From positions 1-23,458 of the forward strand of contig CAKQRE010000013.1 of NCBI GenBank assembly GCA_934271265.1: DNA of 23,458 bases. Reading direction: 5' to 3'. The first letter of the stretch is position 1; the number at the start of each line of letters is the position of its first letter. The notes under the pieces are model-generated. The model searched no databases and was not told the origin of the DNA. It saw nothing but the letters and a program-made list of their open reading frames with translations. This document shows positions 19,796 to 23,458 of this stretch, piece by piece. The DNA is from an uncultured Clostridia bacterium (GTDB lineage: Bacteria; Bacillota; Clostridia; Christensenellales; Borkfalkiaceae). The translations under genes were made by a program, and so were the position numbers.

Positions 19796-22726
19796 ATGAA
19801 CACAACGCAAAGTAAGTTAAACTTCAAAGCATTGCTTACGCTTTTGATGATTCTTATGCTGTCTCTCGCCCTTGCTTTCGCAACGTCCTGCAAAAGCGGA
19901 AACGATTCCTCGTCCGAATCGACTTCCGAATCGACTTCCGAAAGCGAGTCGGAATCGGACAGCCAGACGATCAACAACGGTAACTTCGAATTTTACACGA
20001 CGAGTACCTCTTCTTACCCCGTTTCTTCCTCTTCGACGAAATGGACGAAAAGAACGGACTCTTCGACGGTTTCCGCTCCTTCTTCGTCCGTTTCGTCCGG
20101 CATTATCGACGTAGCCGACAAAGCCTACGAATCCCTTTCGTCCACCAATAAGCCGAAGGATTCGGAAGACAAGGCGATCAACCCCGGCACGCACGAAGGC
20201 GCGGAAGGAACGAAGATCCTTATGATCCACAACTCCGTGACGGACAAGCCCGGTCAGGGCACGGCGCAGTACTATACTTCTTCCACCACGATCACGCTTG
20301 CCGCAACCGATTGCGCGAAGCTTACCGCGTGGGTAAGAACGGATTCCCTCACCTCTCTGCAGGCGGGCGCGTACGGCGCATATATCAAAATCGCAAACAC
20401 GGTCAACACTTCCATAGAACCCCTTACGATCAAAAACATCGACACGAAGGGTCTTTGGGTGAAATACACCGTTTACCTCGCTCCGTCGGACACCGCCGTC
20501 ACGAAATATACGGTAACGCTCGGTCTCGGCATGGGCAATAAATTCGACACGAAGGAACTTTGCGAAGGTTTCGCATATTTCGACGACGTGGCTTACGAAA
20601 CGATCTCTCCCTCGGAATTTGCCGACGCCGAAGCAAGCGATGCCTCGGGCAACGTAAAACTTTACACGGCAAGCAACGAGAGCGTTCTCGACGATGAAAG
20701 CGCCGCGTATAACAAATCTCTCTTCACCGTGAGCGAAAAAAGCGTTGCTTTTGCCGCAAATACGGAAAGAGTGTTCAAACTCGATTTTTCGAAAAACCTT
20801 TCCGACGCGCACGACAAGATCTCCGGCGAAACGGGTACCTGGAACAAGGTCAACCCCAACAATACGGATGCCGGACACGTAGGCGAAGTTGCCGAATATG
20901 ACGACGCCGGCTACACCGCGACGGAAAAGACGATCAAGAACGGCGGAGACGTCACCGTTCCCGCGAACTCCGTATATATGAGCTTCGACGGTTCGAAAGG
21001 CGGTTCTTCCTACTCTTACCTCTCCAAAGAATTCTCTCTCGACGGAACGGCGGGCGAACATTACATGAAGCTCTCCTTCTTTGTTAAGGTAAAAGGCAAC
21101 GCCTCCGCCACCAATGCGAGCGTTGCGATCGTCGACAACGGGAAAGACAGTTCGACCGGAAAGTTCGATTCGTTCACCACGAACGATCTGAAAAGCGAAT
21201 ATCACAACGATTACATCAGATACACCTTCTACATTGCGAATAATTACGACGAACTTATCACTTTCCGCGTGCGTTTCTCGTTCGGACCGACCGTCATGGC
21301 GACCGACAAGAAATATCTGCCCGTCGGTTATGCGATCTTCACCGATTTCAAAACCGTCGCGCTGACGAAAGACGAATACTCCGCGGCAGACACGTCTTCC
21401 GACACTTACGCGGTGAAAGCGAGCGTTCTCGGCAGCCACTCCGGCGATAAAACGGAAGAAGACGATACGAAGGACGATATCTACAAAGAACTCGACGAAA
21501 CGTATTCCTTCTCCGTCCCCTCCACGCAGTACCCCTACATTGCGCAGGGAACGCCCGTCGCGACCAAGTCCTTCACGGCAAAGACCGCCGCAACGGATTC
21601 GACGATGGGTATCGTAAACAGCGCTTACGCCGAAAAATATACCGCATATACCGGCGTGACCGCGGCTCTGAACACTCTGGAAGGAAAACTTCTTCCCGAC
21701 GAAAACAAACACGTTCAACCTTATATGATCTATAACGCTTCCGCCGTTTCGAGCGGTCTTCTCGGAAGCAAGACGGTCGTTCCCGCAAATTCCGTTTATA
21801 CTTTCACCGCAAACATTTACGTCTCCGGAAACGCAAAAGCTAACGTTTACCTCGTTTCTACCGACGACTTAAAGGAAGAAAACGGAAACGCGATCTACGC
21901 GACCGCCGAATACGACAAACTGACCGGTAAGTCCTATAAAATGCTTGCAACGGTAACGAGCGACACCATGAACACCGCTGCCGGCAGACTCGGATACGTT
22001 CCCGTATCCTTCACCGTTGCCACGAAAGACAAAGCGATGAGCTTCCGTATCGAAGTCTGGAACGGCACGAGAGACGGTTCGGAAGGTTCGGAAGGATTTG
22101 TTCTGATCGACAGCATCACGAACGGAACGAGCGCCGCCGTTACCGATATCGACGGCTGGAAAGACGTTTACGCTTCGGGCAACTGGACGACGGAAAGTTA
22201 CCAGCAGAAAGAGATCTTCTCTTATTACAACAAAAAAGACGACGATAACCTTGTAAAGGACGACGACGGCAACCCCGTTACGACCGTGGGCGAAGTTTAC
22301 GAAGTCGTTGCGATCTCTCCGAAGGGAAACGTTCAGCTTTATCGTTACGACGTGATCGACGTTTATAAGATCGTGGAAAAATCTTCCGACGAATCGACCT
22401 CGACCTCCGAAAGCACGTCGACTTCGACCTCCGAAGATAACACGACGATCGGAAACATCGCATGGTTGCAGATCATTTCCATTATCATCGCGGCGGTTAT
22501 CCTCGTTGCCCTGATCGCGGTTCTCGTGCGTATGCTCTGGAAGAAAAACGCGAAGAAGAGAGCAAAGACGGAAAGCTACTACGGCGGCTATAACAAAAAC
22601 GCAAGATATACGCCGAAAAAGTCTTCCGACGGCATCGAAGCGCCCGAAAGTTCCACCAAGGATTTCGACTACGACAACCTCGAAAACAACCTGGAAAACA
22701 ACGATAACAACGATACGAAGGAATAA
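19796..22726 (+). CDS. large surface protein: lipobox N-terminus, jelly-roll-like repeats, C-terminal membrane anchor
   Basis: A 976-residue exported protein of unknown function. The N-terminus has a signal sequence (about 10-31) ending in FATSC, a plausible lipobox with Cys32 as the lipidated residue. A Ser/Glu linker (about 35-57) follows. Three regions then look like related beta-sandwich domains (about 60-275, 385-545, 640-785). Each has a pattern of the kind KLTAWVRT or KLSFFVKV or TFTANIYV, then strands, then a VKYTVY, IRYTFY or VPVSFTV strand, and the first two end in a YFDDV or IFTDF-type strand; this resembles carbohydrate-binding modules. A Ser/Thr stalk (about 862-887), one membrane helix (888-912) and a basic then Asn/Asp-rich tail (913-976) end it. 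Cysteines are scarce outside the signal. The start is set by AAAGGTGG. Homologues cannot be named from sequence alone; a glycan or host adhesin is an inference. Confidence 0.85.
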   Translation: MNTTQSKLNFKALLTLLMILMLSLALAFATSCKSGNDSSSESTSESTSESESESDSQTINNGNFEFYTTSTSSYPVSSSSTKWTKRTDSSTVSAPSSSVSSGIIDVADKAYESLSSTNKPKDSEDKAINPGTHEGAEGTKILMIHNSVTDKPGQGTAQYYTSSTTITLAATDCAKLTAWVRTDSLTSLQAGAYGAYIKIANTVNTSIEPLTIKNIDTKGLWVKYTVYLAPSDTAVTKYTVTLGLGMGNKFDTKELCEGFAYFDDVAYETISPSEFADAEASDASGNVKLYTASNESVLDDESAAYNKSLFTVSEKSVAFAANTERVFKLDFSKNLSDAHDKISGETGTWNKVNPNNTDAGHVGEVAEYDDAGYTATEKTIKNGGDVTVPANSVYMSFDGSKGGSSYSYLSKEFSLDGTAGEHYMKLSFFVKVKGNASATNASVAIVDNGKDSSTGKFDSFTTNDLKSEYHNDYIRYTFYIANNYDELITFRVRFSFGPTVMATDKKYLPVGYAIFTDFKTVALTKDEYSAADTSSDTYAVKASVLGSHSGDKTEEDDTKDDIYKELDETYSFSVPSTQYPYIAQGTPVATKSFTAKTAATDSTMGIVNSAYAEKYTAYTGVTAALNTLEGKLLPDENKHVQPYMIYNASAVSSGLLGSKTVVPANSVYTFTANIYVSGNAKANVYLVSTDDLKEENGNAIYATAEYDKLTGKSYKMLATVTSDTMNTAAGRLGYVPVSFTVATKDKAMSFRIEVWNGTRDGSEGSEGFVLIDSITNGTSAAVTDIDGWKDVYASGNWTTESYQQKEIFSYYNKKDDDNLVKDDDGNPVTTVGEVYEVVAISPKGNVQLYRYDVIDVYKIVEKSSDESTSTSESTSTSTSEDNTTIGNIAWLQIISIIIAAVILVALIAVLVRMLWKKNAKKRAKTESYYGGYNKNARYTPKKSSDGIEAPESSTKDFDYDNLENNLENNDNNDTKE

Positions 22727-22779
22727 TCGCCCGGTATTTGCCTGCGGCAGATCCGCCCGATCTTCTTTCAACCAAAACA

Positions 22780-22804
22780 AAAACCCCCGCGATGCGGGGG
22801 TTTT
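22780..22804 (+). terminator. intrinsic terminator of the surface protein gene
   Basis: AAAACCCCCGC (22780-22790), loop GAT, GCGGGGGTTTT (22794-22804), then ATTTT. A perfect 11-bp stem. Confidence 0.9.
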
Positions 22805-22904
22805 ATTTTGGCTATAAATAAATGTCGGGGCGTAGGAAAAACACTTCCGTTTTTTAATTTAAGGCACAAAAAGTTGAGCAAATAATTAGTTTGGCATATT
22901 CTCT

Positions 22905-22940
22905 ATGCCGGACAAGAGAAATACGAACCTTGCCTGACAT
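22905..22940 (+). repeat. short palindromic dispersed repeat, copy 5
   Basis: ATGCCGGACAAG (22905-22916) pairs with CTTGCCTGACAT (22929-22940) with two mismatches and one G-U, around a loop with AAATACGAAC. It has the same core as copies 1-4. Confidence 0.65.
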
Positions 22941-22980
22941 AACACATTGTCGATCGAACGTCAAACTTTCTTTTTCAATC

Positions 22981-23154
22981 CTTCGCGTTTTACCGCAATA
23001 AAACGAAGCCGTTCTCGTCATCCTGAGCCGACCCCTTTGCCCGACCTCCGAAGGATCCGAGAATGGCAGGAAACGTTTCAATTTCCGAAAATAAATATGT
23101 GCCTTGAGATTCTTCATAAGCCGCGCAAGAGGCAGGATCAGAATGACAAGGCAC
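22981..23154 (+). repeat. ~170-bp dispersed repeat, unit R2
   Basis: Starts with the stem CTTCG/TTTT...AAAACGAAG (22981-23008), then GTCATCCTGAGCC, GAAGGATCCGAGAATGGCAGG, TTTCCGAAAATAA, TTCTTCATAAGCCGCGC and GGATCAGAATGACAAGGC. It lies head-to-tail with R3 and 17 bases apart. The translated frames across it are spurious. Confidence 0.85.
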
Positions 23155-23170
23155 ATTTTCAATTTCGGTT

Positions 23171-23337
23171 CTTCGCGTTTTACCGCAATAAAACGAAGCC
23201 ATTCTCGTCATCCTGAGCCGCCCCCCTTGCCCGTCTTCCGAAGGATCTGAGAATGGCAAAAAACGTTTCAATCCCCGAAAATAACTATGTGCCTTGAGAT
23301 TCTTCATAAGCCGTGCAAGAGGCAGGATCAGAGTCAT
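23171..23337 (+). repeat. ~170-bp dispersed repeat, unit R3
   Basis: Nearly identical to R2 from CTTCGCGTTTTACCGCAATA through CAGGATCAGAGTCAT, with scattered substitutions. The tandem R2-R3 arrangement suggests either duplication or insertion of one unit next to another. Confidence 0.85.
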
Positions 23338-23339
23338 AC

Positions 23340-23409
23340 AACCCCCACCTCCGATGGGGGTTTGATTATAACCCCATCCGGGGTATAGTACTGGTCCCCC
23401 TAAAGGGGG
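23340..23409. other. cluster of three GC-rich mini-hairpins
   Basis: AACCCCCA (23340-23347) pairs with TGGGGGTT (23355-23362); ACCCC (23371-23375) with GGGGT (23380-23384); CCCCCT (23396-23401) with AGGGGG (23404-23409). GGTATCGCAAACC follows and recurs inverted inside the loop of the left-edge inverted repeat (about 107-119). No gene is supported in 22727-23458; nothing else is recognisable after 23421. Confidence 0.6.
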
Positions 23410-23458
23410 TATCGCAAACCACCCTTTTGCTTTACAGTTTTGAGCCGCTCGCTTCTTT

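Noticed and set aside
19817..21718. 633-codon minus-strand reading frame
   Set aside because: It is antisense to the surface protein; Arg/Val/Phe-rich composition is typical of a shadow of this codon usage.
22854..23337. Frames with LPLARLMKNLKAH-type translations
   Set aside because: They are translations of the ~170-bp dispersed repeat and recur wherever the repeat occurs.
22980..23337. CRISPR array
   Set aside because: Only two long units of ~170 bp in tandem, with no short regular repeats or spacers.

Overview
The window looks like chromosomal DNA of an anaerobic Clostridia-type Firmicute. Evidence: a 2-hydroxyacyl-CoA dehydratase activase system, the GGGtGRT/NifU-like pair common in gut clostridia, CdaA, PlsY and ComEC, strong GGAGG ribosome binding sites, and sigma-A-type promoters with 17-nt spacers. 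A Christensenellales-like gut lineage is my guess; nothing in the window fixes the taxonomy. No phage, insertion sequence or CRISPR array was seen.

Layout. 1-505 is repeat-rich intergenic DNA ending in two minus-strand terminators. 506-2211 (minus) is a two-gene operon, NifU-like scaffold then GGGtGRT protein. 2431-4389 (plus) holds tyrS and a TetR-type regulator. 4463-9591 (plus) is an operon for a dehydratase-like Fe-S protein, a double activase and PlsY; each gene overlaps the next and the unit ends in a long hairpin. 9914-13242 (minus) is holA, cdaA, an unannotated 36-residue membrane protein and lysC. 13404-15673 (minus) is a metallo-beta-lactamase-fold hydrolase overlapping a short ComEC. 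15822-16379 (plus) carries a probable 6S RNA and tRNA-Glu(CUC), each with a clear promoter. 16380-16953 is structured, repeat-rich intergenic DNA. 16954-18468 (minus) is a Ppx/GppA phosphatase, followed on the same strand (18769-19543) by two half-size TauE/SafE permease genes. 19796-22726 (plus) is a large surface protein with a lipobox and a C-terminal membrane anchor. 22807-23458 is repeats again.

How it fits together. Most genes are housekeeping: translation (tyrS, tRNA-Glu), replication (holA), lipid synthesis (plsY), second messenger (cdaA), polyphosphate/(p)ppGpp (ppx), aspartate-family amino acids (lysC). The less described parts are the GGGtGRT pair, the split activase/dehydratase operon, the small membrane protein between cdaA and lysC, and the double-anchored surface protein. 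Two dispersed intergenic repeat families (about 36-nt palindromes and about 170-bp units) fill the gaps between operons.
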